A stretch of DNA of 64,000 nucleotides from Climacteris rufus (lineage: Eukaryota > Chordata > Aves > Passeriformes > Climacteridae), in NCBI GenBank assembly GCA_013398175.1, contig VZRZ01001998.1:1088593-1152592 (forward strand). The letters are read 5' to 3'. How positions within the stretch are numbered: position 1 is the first letter of the stretch; each line of letters starts with the position of its first letter. Shown one piece after another: positions 1 through 14,600 of this stretch. Made by a program: the position numbers and the translations under genes. The notes beneath the pieces are model-generated. The model ran no database searches. It worked only from the letters and a program-made list of their open reading frames with translations, and had not been told where the DNA came from.

Positions 1-834
1 AGTTAAAGGGGTTTAATATGTTACATGCACAGAAGTTCTGACTTGAAAAAAATCGTAGATTTAGTGGCTAAACATCTGCATGGAAAAAAGAAATTGCATT
101 TCAATTTGTCTGTGAACAACAGTAGTGGGATTTGCAGTCTTTGATCTCTCTGACATCATCAAGTGGATAAAGCATTTTTTTTCTAAACGGACAAAATTAT
201 TTTGCTTCCAAATTACAACAAAAACGTGTTTTGCCATCAACAGCAACACCATATCAACAAGAGTCAGTATTAGCACCTGCTGAATTGTTCAAACCTGTAG
301 CAAACATTCATTCATATGTTCAACAAATGTATCAAATTTACTTTTGTGGCCCAATCATTCTATGTTCATCCTTATTTTCAACACAATGGGTATCCAGAGG
401 CAGATGGTCAGATGGCTCTGACCTTTAGAATTGACATATACACTCGAAAAATCAAGTTGTAAGCCTACTCATAAAATGACAAGGAAGACAGGTGGGGTTT
501 GAGTGTAGTTTAGCATATACTATTTAAATATAATAGATATTAAAGGTAGGAAAGGGAATGGTAACAACAGCGTTAGTTGTGTCTGTCACACACTATACTT
601 GTATTTATTATTTACTCATGTTCAATAACATGCTCCTTATTTTAATTTTTTTGCATATAAATGCAGGACTTGTTATATTCAGCTTCTTTACTTGTAGTAA
701 TTTTGCCCAATAGATATAACGTTTCTTGACTTGAAAAAAACATAATGGCTTAGCCCAATTTCTGCTGTTCTACACACTACAGCCAAATGGATGAAAAGAA
801 AAAAAAGAGCCTATTAAGTTGTGCTTACAAGACC

Positions 835-902
835 AGGAGTTGGACTTTGATAAACCTCATGGGTCCCTTCTAACTCAGGGTATTCTATAACTCTATGATT
901 CA
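835..902 (+). mobile_element. CR1 LINE 3'-terminal fragment, + strand
   Basis: The sequence AGGAGTTGGACTTTGATAAA followed by GGGTCCCTTCTAACTCAGGG and TATTCTATAACTCTATGATT is the 3' end of a CR1 element with its terminal octamer-like repeat. It is the only CR1 fragment in the window lying opposite to DIAPH2. Confidence 0.85.
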
Positions 903-3900
903 GGATAAATTTTTAACACTGTGGTGTTAAAATTTTAAAATACAGGTTTTGAGTCTATGGCCTTTCTTTATCTGAGAGACAGAATCTGGGAATAACAAAT
1001 TTAGTTTTAAAAATAAATGAAATAAATTGGTAGACCAGTGTCAGCTACAGAAAGTGGCTCCAGCTGAATGAATGCTGAAGCATCAATGTGAGGGTCAATA
1101 CCAGGAGATCCATTGTTTGGGAAAAGATTAAAGACTAATGTACACAGAGCACAGCACGGCACACCCATTCAAATCAAGTAATACACAGAGTAAGATGTTT
1201 AGGTCTGTAAGCCAGAAAAAAACACCAGCGTAACAAAACTCTCCCTTTACATTTGCTACCTCAGTAAAGCATTTAAACCATGCCCATCATATCATAACCC
1301 ACTTCCAGAAGGGGTTGAGTTTTTTCACAGGTACTTCTGGATGCAGCTTTCAGCTGTGATTTTTAAACGTGACAGCCAATGTAAGGAAAAATTTATGTAG
1401 GAAGGACCACTAGAGTGACACTTTATTATAGCTATAAAAAAAGCTTTCTATTGATTTTTATGAGATTATATACCTTCTCATAACCTAGAAATCTTTTCCA
1501 CCTCACCAGAACAAGGGCTGGTAGACAAATGTACACTCATCAGTAATACTCAGACTAGACAAACAGCTTGTCTTGTACTATTTGCACTATGAACAAAAGG
1601 TAACATATTAATACATAAAACACACATTGTTCCAGCTAGAATGCTACAAAAGCTTTATTGAAACTGAGGGATGCTTGCTGTTAGCCCTCACATGAATTCA
1701 CCACCACAGCAGCAGGAGCTGTGCCTGCACATGCCTAAAGCAAACCTGGCTCCTTTCAGTTCCATTCCCACCAAGCAGAAGTTTGCAAACCCATGAGGGT
1801 CCTCCTGCTGCAGTGGGGGTTCAAAAAGCAGCTGGATCTTTCGTACATATTAAACAAACACAGCAGCATGAAGGAATATTCACCTTTAGTGAATTACTAC
1901 AGCAGCCTCCCTCAACTTCAGCAATTTTTCTGCCATATTTATATTTCTACAGAGCACTTCATAATTGGGCAATGAAGATGCTCTGGTGCATACACAGGAA
2001 TAGCTGCTCTCACTTGCCAGTCTTGACACATCACATGAATTCTGATGTTGATGTCTCTTATTTGAACAAAATTAAGTTCTCTGCCTTCTGCCAAAGGTTG
2101 TTTGCAAATCATTTCTATCTTCAATAACATCACACACTGCAATATAACATCCAGAAAGATAATCTGTTTTTAAGGATGTGCAATTACTATAGAGGCATCA
2201 GCCTTCTAGCTCAGTCCAGACAGGTTAGAGTTTGTGCTTTCCTTTATTTTCTTTATCATGTTTTAATAAAAGTTGCTACACAAAAACCGATTTCTGTGTA
2301 CAAAATGACCATCTCTGTCATTTTCTTTCCAAAACCAAACATTTATCCCAGATCAATACTTGCCTTTTTTATTTTCTTTTTTTTTTCATATTCTATAATG
2401 TAAGTACTACATCTACTAAACAGACAATTAATTTTAAGATTGTTCAAGAAACAAGCAAAAAAAAAAACCAATACAAAAACCAGGTTCTATTGAAAAGTGA
2501 ATTCATCACATTAAGAGTCCTCATCACTTAGTGTGTTTATTCTGCACATAGAAATGTGTACACAGATGTATTCTACCTTACTGACAGATGGGTCAAAAAA
2601 AAAGAAAAAGTTCTTTTATTGTGGGCAGAAAGTTCACTAAATGACAGTCACTGGTCTAAAAAATCAGTTATTATACCAAAATGCAAAATAAAGGCTCTCA
2701 AATTCCACTAGACAAACTTGAAGACTGAAATACATTCCCTAGGAGCAAAAAATCAAGGCACCTTAAAATTATCCGAGGAAAACCTCAAATATGGTTGCAG
2801 TGCCTTCTCAAATTGATACCACAACCAAGAGAAATCTAAAAAAATTTAAAAACCTTTCAATATTCACAGAAGTTTGAAAATTAGTAGTATACAGATGCCC
2901 CACAAAACACATAAAAATAAAGCACATGACACTGCCAAAGAGACTGCTCTTGCTGTTACATGACACTTATTTCTATTAGAGCCTTCTTCAGCAAATAAAC
3001 AAATTAGGAATTCTCATTCACAGCAAGATTTCAGTACACAAAACAGTTCTCCTGCCACGCTTACACATGAACAAGATTTCATTTTGTTAGTGAAGGCCAG
3101 TTAGTGACCAACAATCGTGAATTTTGAAATAATTTGAATAACAAAGCAGCTGGCAGGTGCCTGTAAACAAATATTAAAGCTGGTGCTTGTAAGAGATATC
3201 CCCACCTGACATAGTTTAATATTTTATACTGTTCACAACAGTTAACAAAAACAATAGTCTTAGGTCATAAACAAAGACAATAAAGTAACCTTACTCTTCT
3301 GGGTGGAAAACGGGAGGGCAGAATTTGAAAGCTTTTAAACAGAGGAACCAAATTCAATTATCACTTGAAAATAACCAATGCGCAAAAAGAACCATTACCC
3401 AAATATGAATTTAGATACTGAACAGTAATTAAAAAAAAAAGTGTTGAAAATACTATGTAAACACCACTTATTTCTAAAATAAAACAGCAATGGAGCGGAG
3501 GGCTACCTCTCTCAATAGGACACTAAAGCATAAATCTAGGTGCAAAACCATTTGAGAAAAAATAAGTCTTGCAAAAGTACATTATAGTAATCTAATTCAA
3601 ATTGAAATGGCAAATATGTAAACCAATGAAAACTGGAGCTTTAAATAGCAAAAAATATCTTGAACATAAAAAATAAACAAAGTTCAGTTGCAATGTTACC
3701 CTGTCCAGGGAAACTGATCTACATTTCCATTAACTTCCTGACTTGTTCTGAGTTTGGAACTTAAAAGTGATAATTCATAAGGTTCAATCAATATGTGGAA
3801 ATATTAATGGCACAATTTCATATTTGAATCTTGGCAAGATCTTTTTGTTTCAATCATCATGACTGTCTGCGATTATTTTTAGCCATGACCTTATAACAAA

Positions 3901-4230
3901 ATATACCTGGTTACCTAAATGCAGCAGCACAGCCAACATTTTATTTCATTACACAGAATGTTTGAGTATTTTCTCTAAATCTCACAGGGAGTGGATAAAA
4001 AAAACACAGAAAAGAACACTTCCCTCAAAAATATCTATCTTTAAAACAAATATTAAATAGTTAACAAGTAGATTTTGTTCCTGAAGGCAATGCTGCATTA
4101 AATTAATTAAATAGATTGCTGTCTGCATTATTTCCAGAAGAATTTAGTTGTGAGCACAGGTAGCTATGCTTCAGCAATTATTCAGTTCAATAGAGAACAA
4201 TTTGCAGGACTAGTCAATCTACATTAGCTG

Positions 4231-4257
4231 TGTCAACACGCGAGATTTGCGTTGACA
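4231..4257. repeat. Short inverted repeat
   Basis: TGTCAAC (4231-4237) and GTTGACA (4251-4257) are perfect inverted copies around a 13-base CpG-containing loop. It could form a small hairpin or a palindromic protein site. No function can be assigned. Confidence 0.6.
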
Positions 4258-5374
4258 GCAATTCATAAATCTATCACCTGGAGTGCAAGAACTCCTGCTC
4301 ACATCTCTGCTGTGCTCCAGCACCATTCCTGCACAGTCATCATTTCCCCTCCCACTTGGTAAAGACGAGTTTTCTACCTAAAACATTAATTTCCCTTAAG
4401 ATTCCACTACTACCATAAAGAAAATGCAGCATGAGATCTAAAAAAAAAAATCCTTCAGCTTGGTTTCTCTTTTAATAAAGTCATCAAAGAATGAAATTTT
4501 TTCTCAGGTGGTGATTTTTACTTTACCAGAAGTTGGCAACGTCTTTGCATTAAACCACAGCAAGCACAGTCTTTCTCTGCAGAAATATGCCAGATCACAT
4601 GTGCTGTGTGCTTGAAATATGATTCTTCCCCAAGGTGAAATCTCCTTGAAGTATACACCAAATCTACTAATGGTGCCCAAAACAGGGACCTGAAATCTGG
4701 ATCCTCTGACTAGACCCAAAGAAAAGTCTCTACAAGTTTTATGCTATTTTTTTTAATCTCTTTACAATCATTGCATGTCTTTAAAATAATAACTTTCAAA
4801 TGTGCTTTTCAAACTGAGACAATGAAGTTTGAATAAATGCCTTGAACAAATTTTACCACACAAACAAGCACTGCACATTAATATCTGGCTGCTCTAGATT
4901 CTGGAGTTCTTGTTGCATCCCATATTTTGCTGCCACACTGAAGTTCAACTTTGATTAGAGGTTAACAGCGTTCATCTTAAATCCAAATACTTATTTCTGT
5001 GACAGTCCTTGAAGGACAGCTGGGTAGGAGAGCAAAGCAAGACAAGTAACAAGAGGTCTTTGACACACACAAACTCTGTATATTCTATTGACAAGATAAG
5101 TAAACAAACTTAGATTGAAAAAACTTGTTCTACTTGTGCACTCAGAAGACTCAGAACAGACTTACAATTAAACTGCCCTAAATCCCCACTGCACCAAGAC
5201 AGCTATAGCAGGTACCATCCTGGAAATGCTTACTCTCTATTTCCCTATCCATTATTAAACACAGAGGTGCAGTCAGTAAATTACATTGACTGAATGCTTT
5301 TCTGTGCTTAGGTTACTTTCTCGTGTCCTGAGTTTCACGAATCTGCACTTCAATGTTTTATAGCTTCAGCTTAC

Positions 5375-5614
5375 CTTGCAAAGGAAACTGATGTTGAAGC
5401 CAAGAGACTGTGCGTTTCTGGAGCCAGAGTTCATGTAGTTTCCAAGGAACAGCACCAACTCCAAGAGCTTACTGAAGCTTTCACTCTTCTTCAGCTCCTC
5501 ACAGGCCAGTGTCACTGCCATGATGTCAGGTTTGATGTTGTTCACGTGCTCCTCAAACATGAGCCGGAACAGGATCCCGTTGAGACGCGGCCGCAGCATT
5601 TTCACTGAGCTCAT
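5375..5614 (-). CDS. DIAPH2: DIAPH2 exon, FH2 core with GNYMN motif (last exon in window)
   Basis: A 240-nt exon, phase 0 at both ends, encoding residues 784-863. It includes MSSVKMLRPRLNGILFRLMF, VNNIKPDIMAVTLACEELKK, LLELVLFLGNYMNSGSRN and ending SLGFNISFLCK. GNYMN.GSRNA..GFN is the best known FH2 signature and lies in the actin-contacting coiled-coil/post region. The VTLACEELKKSESF stretch points to DIAPH2. The donor is GTAAGC; the following exon, expected to begin with an (I/L)RDTKS-like motif, was not found in positions 1-5374. Confidence 0.98.
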
Positions 5615-8600
5615 CTGCAAAATACAAAATGTCAACTCAGAACATCAAAACCCCAAAAACTTCTTTATGAAAAATAGCTGATATTAAAAAAAAAACACCA
5701 ACAATATTGTGCAGCCAGCAAATCTACAGTTTCTCTATGTTTTCATTGACTATCTTGTATTCTTGTATGAATCTGCTCACAAGTATTTTTCCCCAAACCA
5801 TATGCTTTGTCTGAAAACATTTAGCAAAAATAATCAAGTGATTTATGTTTCCAAACCATTTGACCTGTCACTTCCAAACTCACTGGCAATAAATGCTCAC
5901 TGTCAAATTTTTCCCAGCAAAGGAAACATTCTACCAGTTCACAAGAACCAAAGATCAGCCTGAAGGTACACACTGCAAATACACAGGAGATGAACAAAGA
6001 GGTTTGGGTGGAAATTTATGACAATAGGTTTTATATTATAAAAAAAACCCAAAAAACAAACAAACAAACTAGAGATACTAAAGTAAGGACATACTTATGG
6101 TATGAGTTCTGAGCCCATAGCATCATATTTTGTATGTAACATATGGCCTGCTTTTCAACCTTTTAAATAAGTTTTCTAAGACTACTGCCCCACATCCTAC
6201 CAGCTCTCTGTTTCAGGCACTTGGCAAAAGATAAGATAGGATTAATTCCTTCTCACTCTGATAAAAAGATGGCAGGTTATAAATCATGACGTTGTAACAT
6301 GGTAAATGACAGACATACAGAAAAATATCTACAATACTGATTCATTAGTTTAAATCCCCAAGAACAAATTCACCAGACTAGATAATAAAATATGGCCAAG
6401 TCTTTCATATTTTGCACAAAACCAGAGTCATTTCCTCCAACTTAGCACAGTATAATTCACAGGAAAAATTTAAATTAAGAGAAAAATACTGAGCATTTTT
6501 AAACCACTTGAAATTTTTAATTTAATTACAAGAATCATTATGTTCCAAATCTACCTCCTTTTACTTAGCAGAATACAGAAAGATTTCTTCCCCAATGCAT
6601 TCAGTATCAGCGGTGTTCCTGAAGCACTTGGAAAGAAAAGCTTCGTTATGTGACAAATCACAGATCTTGACTATCAAAACAAGGAAGATTTTAATGTGCT
6701 CCTGTCTCTGTTGGACTAAATTTTACCATGGTCCTTTGAGGAACCACGATTTTTCTTCTCGTGTTATCTACCAACAGCTACCAGCAGCAGCAGCAGTAAC
6801 TTTCACGGGAAAGACTTGAGCGGCCTGAATAGTAATGAATTCATTCTAAAATGAACATAAATATGAAGGCACTCCAGATGGTCTCAAACAATTCCTATGA
6901 TCAGGCTGGAACAAGGAAAAGGAAAGGATGAGAAAAGCATTTCAGCATAACTAGCGATCTTTTTTTTATAAATCTCCATTGTCACAAATTTCTCTCTGAG
7001 CCTCTATAAGCCAGATTCATTGAAGGTCTTGAAATATTATTCTTCTAATCATTCTGTATTTCAGAAATATCATACTGAAAACATCTGCCTTGAAAAGATC
7101 TACTTACACTAATCTGCAGTAGATGGAAATTAAAATTAATCACATAATTTGCTTTCACTTTTGTAGAACAATCTCCAATTGCTGTTTTTACTCAAAATGG
7201 CACAGAATAAAAGTTGTCAAAAGCTTTGGAACCCAAAACCAGAGTGCAACAAAACACATATAAGCCCACAGAAAAGTGTGACACAAACATTTGTGAAGAA
7301 TAATCCTTAACAATACTTCAGAGAAGTGTACTTTCTCCGTGTAATACTGTGAAGTGTCATGGAACAGTGGTCATTTATTTGCTTTGCCAGGTTTGACACC
7401 AAACCACCATTAAGTTTTAATTTCATTTGTAGACCTACATAATATTTTAAAACTATCTTGACAGTTTCCTAAAGGCAGTTGCAGGTGGGTTGTTGCCTTA
7501 AAATTTTTATACACATAATGCCCTTTAGGTATCAGTAGATGATGGTCACAAATGCTATTTTACTTCCTCCTTCCCCAGCTGCCCTGGTTTCCCTTTTCAT
7601 GTGCCTGTTTTTAAATACACAAGTTCAATGGCTGATAAATAGTGACCACATACTGAACTTGGAGGAATCTTCTAGAAGTAGGTAAGGTGCAAAGACTACA
7701 CTCGCTTACAAAAAGCTTAAATTCTTTATGGTTCTACAAAATTAGTGTCAAAAGTATATATGAAATAAGACATTCAAATAGGTGCATGGAACAGCAAGCA
7801 TTGGCTTCCATCACAAACAGTTAAAGAAGCAAGAAAATGGATATTTCATTTCCAGCTGACTGTCAGTGCTGGGCTGCATGTCATTATTTCCCCTTCAGGG
7901 CTTTCATAAAGGTCTTGTCTGAACTCTCTACCTAATCAAGTTCTTTATTCAGTTCTTTATGCTTTATTATCATCATTCAATTCTCAAGCCCTGTATTAAA
8001 ACAAGGATCAAAGGCTATTGGAGAAAGGCAAAAAGCACAATTAAATTTGCCTCACTTCCTAAGAAAAAGCTGACATTCCTCTAATAAAAATTTGTCAACT
8101 TACTAAGTCAACTTAGCCTCTTACCTATCTTATATTAAAGTTGCCTTTTTTTCCCTAGCAATGTTCCAGGAAGATTAATTCTTCAGCAGCTCAAGAAATT
8201 ATAATGAGGACAAACAAGCAGCCAATAAATTAAATTTAAAAGACTGAATGACTCTAAATCAATGGAGGTGAAATCAACTTGCACAATTCTCCCCACTTTG
8301 TCTACCTCCCAGCCAGGACTGTTCAGGACAGCTAAACCTGGTTAGATAGCAAAAAAAGGGTCACAGGATATGCAAGTCTATACAACTACTCAGTCAAATT
8401 TATGCTTTTATAATACCAAAATTGTTCAACTGGTACTGAAATGGAAATGCAGCTCCTTACTAAGCTGCAGCTGTTCCCATATCATAAAAAAATTAACTCT
8501 TGAACACAAGGTTTACATTTAAAAATCAGATAACATTCTGCCTAACTTATTTAATGTTATACAGCTGATTCAGTTAATCTATTTTTCCTGCTCTACTTCA

Positions 8601-11600
8601 ACATCAATGCAAACTTTCCTTTATATGAAGTTGTGTTGCCTTTTTTGATCCCAGGATATAACTTCAAAAAGTTCCAGTAACTAATTAGAATGTATAATTG
8701 ATTTTAACATTTCATCTAAATGAAAATGCAGTTCTAATTGTCATTTACATATCAGCTGAATATTAACTTCATTGGTCTCTTCTAATAAGTTAATCATTCA
8801 CTAAGTACAGTTTTTCTACACAAATTTTAAGCAACTTATTCCAACCTTTATTAAATTTGATGGGCACAGTGATTATCCAATTAACATATCTTAATTAACA
8901 TACCTAAATTTACATACAAATAAGGGTACACATTTTAAATGTTACTTAAGATAGTCCTTTTGTCTTCTTCTATTCCTAATGTCAAGCTTAAGATTACTAT
9001 TAATGCAAAACTCCAAAATTAATTTGACTTCAGTCAAGTAAAGAGTTTAAGTTCAGCTGCAATTCTTCCACTTTAATGGATGGTTCAATTATATCAAAAT
9101 CAGAAACAAAACCAGCATTTTAGCACTAGTAATGTAGTTAGAGGCTTCTAAAAATAAGACAGAAGCACTACCCATAAGGAAAAGTACTGGTTTTTATTAA
9201 ACCAGATGGTAAAGCTGAATAAGCAAACAAGATTCAGGAAACTTACTTCCTTCATAAGGCAAACATCACCATTTGGAGATGTTTGATTAAGTAGTTTTTT
9301 GCTAATTAGTGTTGCATTAAACACTTGAAAACCTCTCAACTTTCTATAGTCAGTCATTCCTCAAAAACACACATCAATGAAACAGTGGTCATGACTATAT
9401 TGGTACTGTTGGGAAATTAGGATACTTTTATGACATTTTCAATACAATCAAATGAAAAACCAAGGACCATGTAGATTCAATCCAATAGTAATCCAAACTG
9501 AGATAAATACATGATCCCCAGATACACAAAGCAGTATCCTAATCCAGAAATATCTTTATATAAAAACTATAGAGAGCATTGTAGTGGAGAAACAGACAAG
9601 ACAGGGATGTTGTTTATAAAAGGGAATGTCTGTCAGAAGAAGGGATCAATTTGGGTAATTATCCAAGTTATGAAGATCAAGTGTGAAACACCAAGGAATT
9701 TACAGCAGTAAAATGCAGGAATGTCTACAGAGTCTTTTAAGTCAAGGCCATTATGCACAAATTTGCCAATTTCTTTGCTGATTTTAAGCAGTTAACTGAA
9801 CAGAATTCCCAAACATCAGAGGCTTCCTTTGTCCTAATGCCTCCACCTTGCCTCCTTCCATTGTGCATTGTCCTTCAACACATTCAGACACTCTCCTTGC
9901 ACAAAACCTAAGCAATTTCTCACAGTCTGGCATTATCTGTGTAAGGGGGAAATAAGGAAGGAAAAATTCATTTGGCAAATTTGCTCAGTGACATTTCAGA
10001 AATAGGCAGGAAACAGAGAGCAGACAAGGCAATTGTCCAGCCTTCCTTCCCAGGCATTGAAAGCCCATCCTCTTTTAGGGCTGGAAGTACCACCCTCATT
10101 CCATCACACTGTTGCAGTCACTCTGAAAGTGTGTGTTACACAACAAAGAGGGAAGAAAGCATTCCTCTAGTGCTTTCAAACACATTTTGAATATGCATAT
10201 ACATACATATGCATATAAAATATAATATAGAATACATGTGTATATATATATATCACAAGATATGAGTATATACACATACATCCAAAAATAAGAGTTTGTC
10301 TGTCTAAAGAGGTAATACATTAATATGTCTATATTTTAAATATATATTGCATGCTATCATTCCTTTGAGGAAAGTACGAAATATGTATTTATAGAGATTT
10401 TTAGGTTGTTCCTGATCAATAAATGCTAATGTTTCACTACTGCAGTTCTCGCAGTAATGTATCACACTAATGCATCACACTTCTAATACAATTCCTTATC
10501 TTTGTTTTGAAATAAAAGATTTTTGGAACTTTATGCTATTTTTTGAAAAAAAAAATCAATAGGCTAAAGTCATTGATATCTTTAATTTTGTAAATCCTCT
10601 ACAAAAATCTCATTAGGACAAATCATATTCTGTTATGTCCCCAACCAAAAAAAAGAATTTAAAAAACAAATCACTCACAAGGTACTTCTGAAGCCAAATT
10701 ATGCTCAAATCAGAGCTTTTTAGTAAAAAAGTCTTTTAAGAGGCCTCTATTTCTGTTTTAATGCATTTTAATGTACATAATGCCTTAAAAATCCTGCAAG
10801 AGCAAACGTAGCTCCTGTGGAGCTGGGGATAAAGCCTGAGCACGTTACTGAGGCTCTCATCATCACTCTAATCTCTTAGGCTGACAAAGTGAAGGGAAAA
10901 CAGGAACTAATTTGCCTAAAGACCTATCAGGTCTTTGGAAGACCAGAAGCAGAAAGTGATTTCCAAGGCCTGGCACAAAACTGAGAAACTCAGTACCCCA
11001 CAATCACCTACCAGCATGGATTAAATAATTTATGCAAATGCTATCATTTCATTCCAAGAGAGGCTCCAGCCATTATAATACTCAATGACCCTGCTCTTGG
11101 AACACTACTGAATGCTAGTAAATGGAACAGAGCACAATCTACAGTTTCAGTTCTAATGTGAAGCCACACCTCTTCTAGAGCCATTTTGCAAGTTGCAATG
11201 TCTTTGTATATATACAGGTATTTCATATGTATATGCATGCATACATACGTGTATATATACATATACTCATTTTTTTTATACATAAATATATACACACACA
11301 AAAACACACAAGATACTGATGGACATACTAACTCTTTTAGCTGTTTACAGTTTTTGATACAAAAAAATAGATTTATTTGAGTTGTCAATGCCATGGAGTA
11401 AATGGGTCTTTGACGGACTCTTAGAAATTTATCTACTTGAAGCTAGAGGATTCTTCTTAATTGTTTAATACACATTAAAGACAAGACAGTCAAAAGATCT
11501 GGTTTGACACAGGAGTGCCTGTTGCTCTTAATAGTATACTGGAATTCCTACCAGAAAAACACCTAAAATCATGGAATCATGGAGTGGTTTGGGTTGCAGG

Positions 11601-14600
11601 GAAGTGGAAGATCATCCGGCTCCAAGGCCCTGCCATGAGCAGGGATGACACTCACTAGATCAGGTTGTTCAGAGCCCCACCTAGGCTTGTCTAATACGTA
11701 TTAGAGATTTTTTTATTATTACTCATCAGGAAATAGTAACTTTTCCTAGTGCAGATCTTACAAAAACACTAACAAAAATATTTTACTCCTAAATTCTTTT
11801 CTTTTTATGTGACAAAACAGAACTCTGCAGTTAATCACTGCACTAATACGTACCACAACTCCAAATTGTTCTGGCTCAGCGAGATCGTTATATTCCTCCT
11901 TTAATTCAGCTAAGGCATTGAGTTCTTTCTGCTCAGGAAGATTCTTCACCAGGTTCTAAAACAAACAAGGCATTATATCCAATTTATTATATTAAACTAC
12001 CTGAGATATTAAAAATAACATGCTTAAAATACCACAACATGGAAATGCACAAGGAAATTACGGGACGCTTATTTTATTTACGCAGCTTTAGCACTATATA
12101 AACATCAAATCAAATGAGTAATTATTTAATACAGACATCAACTCCTCTGTTACAGTCTCTGATTTGCAGGATGCCTTCTCAGTATTAAAAGGTTAGAGTG
12201 TAATTTTTCAGGATCTGACAACATTAAGGAGTTTTCTCTATCTACAATCTCTTTTTGCCCTAATGGTTGCATCTTGCTCATTAAATATTAATCAAGAAAT
12301 AACTGGTCTGTTATCTCTTGACATGACAAATCATGCCAAAAAAAATTTATAATCTTTAGACATTCAAAGTAGCTGTGCACAAACTACACCTAAAAATACC
12401 TTACACAAAAAAGGTCAACATCTCAAAATTGCACAGATCTTTTTGCAAATATGCAGGGACTCCACAAAAAGCTGAACTTGCTTGCAATCTTATCCACGTC
12501 CCCACAGAAAACTGTGAGTTATTAAATGATCTTAAGTTCTCAAAATACAGATATGCTAAATATATAAAATATTTCTATTAAGACTGAAAAATACTTTCAG
12601 AAATACTCAGTAAAAGTTTAGAATGTATTTAAATTTTTATATATATACCAGTTGAAATCAAAACAATAATGTATTTCTTTAAGAAAAAAAACAAATTTAT
12701 ATTCAAGCAAGCATCAATAGGAAAAATTATATGCCTGTTAAAAAAGCAACCAGCACTGCAGAACACTTTTTTTCAGATATAAAAAACTTAATTGGAGAAA
12801 ATCTGTACTATTAGAGGTACAGATGTCTTATTTTTAGAACAGACCAATCTTGCCATCACTCTTGCAATATTCTTATTTGTTTTGAGAATTTGATTACTGA
12901 TCACTCTGTCAGCTTTGAAGACGACATTAAGGTACAACTCAGCAAAAGGTATCAGTCTAATTTGTCAAATTTGGAAGTGATAACAAACTTAATTCTCCAA
13001 GCTGAAAGAACCAAACATTCACCCATCTTAATAAAAAAAAAAATGAAGATGACAAGCAGACTCATAGAAAACATTCCTATTACAGAAAGAGTTGTGTACT
13101 CACACTGAGGAGCCACTCAGCAAGCTGAGTTCAACATAGGTGGCACAGAGAAACATCAGATTCATCTCCATGTCACACAATTAAGCTGTAGCTTTGTGCT
13201 TAAACCTAAGAATGCTTCCTTTCCTATTAACCTAAACCCACATCCCACAAATTTCCACTTATTAAAAAAAAAAGAAAAAATTAAGAATCTGCAAAGCATT
13301 CTTGCTCATTTGATTAATTGTTTAATGCTGGTAAAGATCAAAGACATTAACTAATGCAATTTTTAAAATCTATTTTGATTAGCTAGACTATTTACCAAAT
13401 GCTGTCATCTAAAATTTCACAGTATTTGTCAGAAATGTAGACTTGATTACAAATTAATAAACTTACTGTAAAACACTGTTTATGCATGGGTGCAGAAATA
13501 CAAGTACCTACTACTCAAAAAGCCCTTTTTTGGCTGTGTAACCAATATCTGTTAACGTGCTTGATTGTTTCTTTTTCCTCACCTACACCCCTTAATGGGC
13601 TACAGCCAACAGACCAACTCATTTTACCCTCAGCTTCTAACAAGGAGAATTTGGCTCCATCAACACTGCAGCTCCTTTTTTACAGATATATATACACACA
13701 TGTATATATGCATGGTTATGTTCATTGCACATATTGAATAACTGAAAATGAAGATAAAGCATTCAGTGATCACATATTCAAATCCTTGTCAGTACTTCAA
13801 AACAGTTTCCTACTGTATTCATAATGATGTGGGTTTAAATGAAAATAAGGTAAATAAAAACGGTTTACATAAACATAAAAAGGAATCTAAGGCTGACACT
13901 ATCACCCCCTACTCACTATGACAGCTCCCTGAGTTCTGTTAGACATGGTGTTTGACAACTGTCTGCTAACAAGAACTTACTCCCTCAAAGACATGGAAAT
14001 GGAATGGAAAACACTTTTTCCCAGAGTGTTTTCCTCGAGGAAGAGTTACAACAGTACACAGCCTACGATGTACTCAAACTCATTAACCCAGTTTATTTAA
14101 GTATTACACCATAAGTTTTAAAAGCAGCAAAAAACAAGGGCCTGAGAAGCAAAACTGAAAAAGCACTTCACTTGGCTATCTGCTCCATTATGCCATACCC
14201 ATTCCACTTCCACCACTTTGATACTTAGAACAAAGCAGTTTCTACGTGTGTGTTTTTATGAAGTGTGAGTTTTGCTAGGCATGGAAGAAAGCAAGGTTTG
14301 CTTTGAACAATTTTTCCAATCACTGTTATCAAAAACTGTTAAACTGGTGAATTAGTTAATAGCTCAGTTGGGAGATTAAAATAAAAATAAACCAGAATAG
14401 AATGAACATGAAATAGATGATACAGACCATTTACCCCAATGCATTTCTAAGAATATCCTTTGAAACACAGAGGAATCTCTTCCAGTTTATCAGCTACATA
14501 TCACTGCTACTGGAAGCAGCTCTACCATTCCCTTCAAAAATGGAACAATCTCCAGAGCATCTTCTATCAAAGACTATATGCTGCTGAGCCTCTAGATATT

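Larger units (their letters stand above)
1..5374 (-). other. DIAPH2: DIAPH2 intron, 5' part only
   Basis: The intron begins with GTAAGC at 5374 and runs off the window. It holds a short CR1 tail on the + strand (835-902) and an imperfect hairpin at 4231-4257. The rest is AT-rich. A minus-strand AATAAA at about 1650 is followed by a TG-rich stretch, but there is no other sign of a real transcript end. The next FH2 exon was not recognised here. Confidence 0.78.
5615..11853 (-). other. DIAPH2: DIAPH2 intron (6239 bp) with microsatellites and a CR1 fragment
   Basis: GTACGT donor and TTGCAG acceptor. It contains TA/TG-rich tracts at 10187-10280 and 11200-11312, a CR1 fragment at 11563-11690, an A/C-rich tract near 6039-6069 and a five-unit CAG run at about 6782-6796. 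Several ORFs here are products of the tracts or chance. Confidence 0.82.

Noticed and set aside
61..190. Minus-strand peptide ERSKTANPTTVVH resembling RDTKSADQKTTLLH, the expected start of the next FH2 exon
   Set aside because: One residue is missing, the similarity stops after about a dozen residues, and the nearest AG acceptor gives the wrong phase. The true exon is highly conserved, so this is most likely coincidence. An alignment with a related species would settle it.
1640..1660. Minus-strand AATAAA followed by TG-rich DNA as a poly(A) site for a truncated DIAPH2
   Set aside because: AATAAA is common by chance in AT-rich DNA, and there is no in-frame terminal exon or other support.
4504..4719. 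A 71-codon minus-strand ORF (FGVYFKEISPWGRI...) that looks slightly protein-like
   Set aside because: There is no recognised family, no convincing splice sites, and it does not match any missing DIAPH2 part. Kept only as an unexplained frame.
10860..10975. A possible ancient MIR-like SINE (CAGGAACTAATTTGCCTAAA region)
   Set aside because: Only a loose resemblance to the MIR core, without a diagnostic block. It needs a profile search.
11044..11394. A 116-codon minus-strand ORF with runs of Tyr, Ile and Met
   Set aside because: It runs over the TA/TG microsatellite, which produces YIYI-like residues in any frame.
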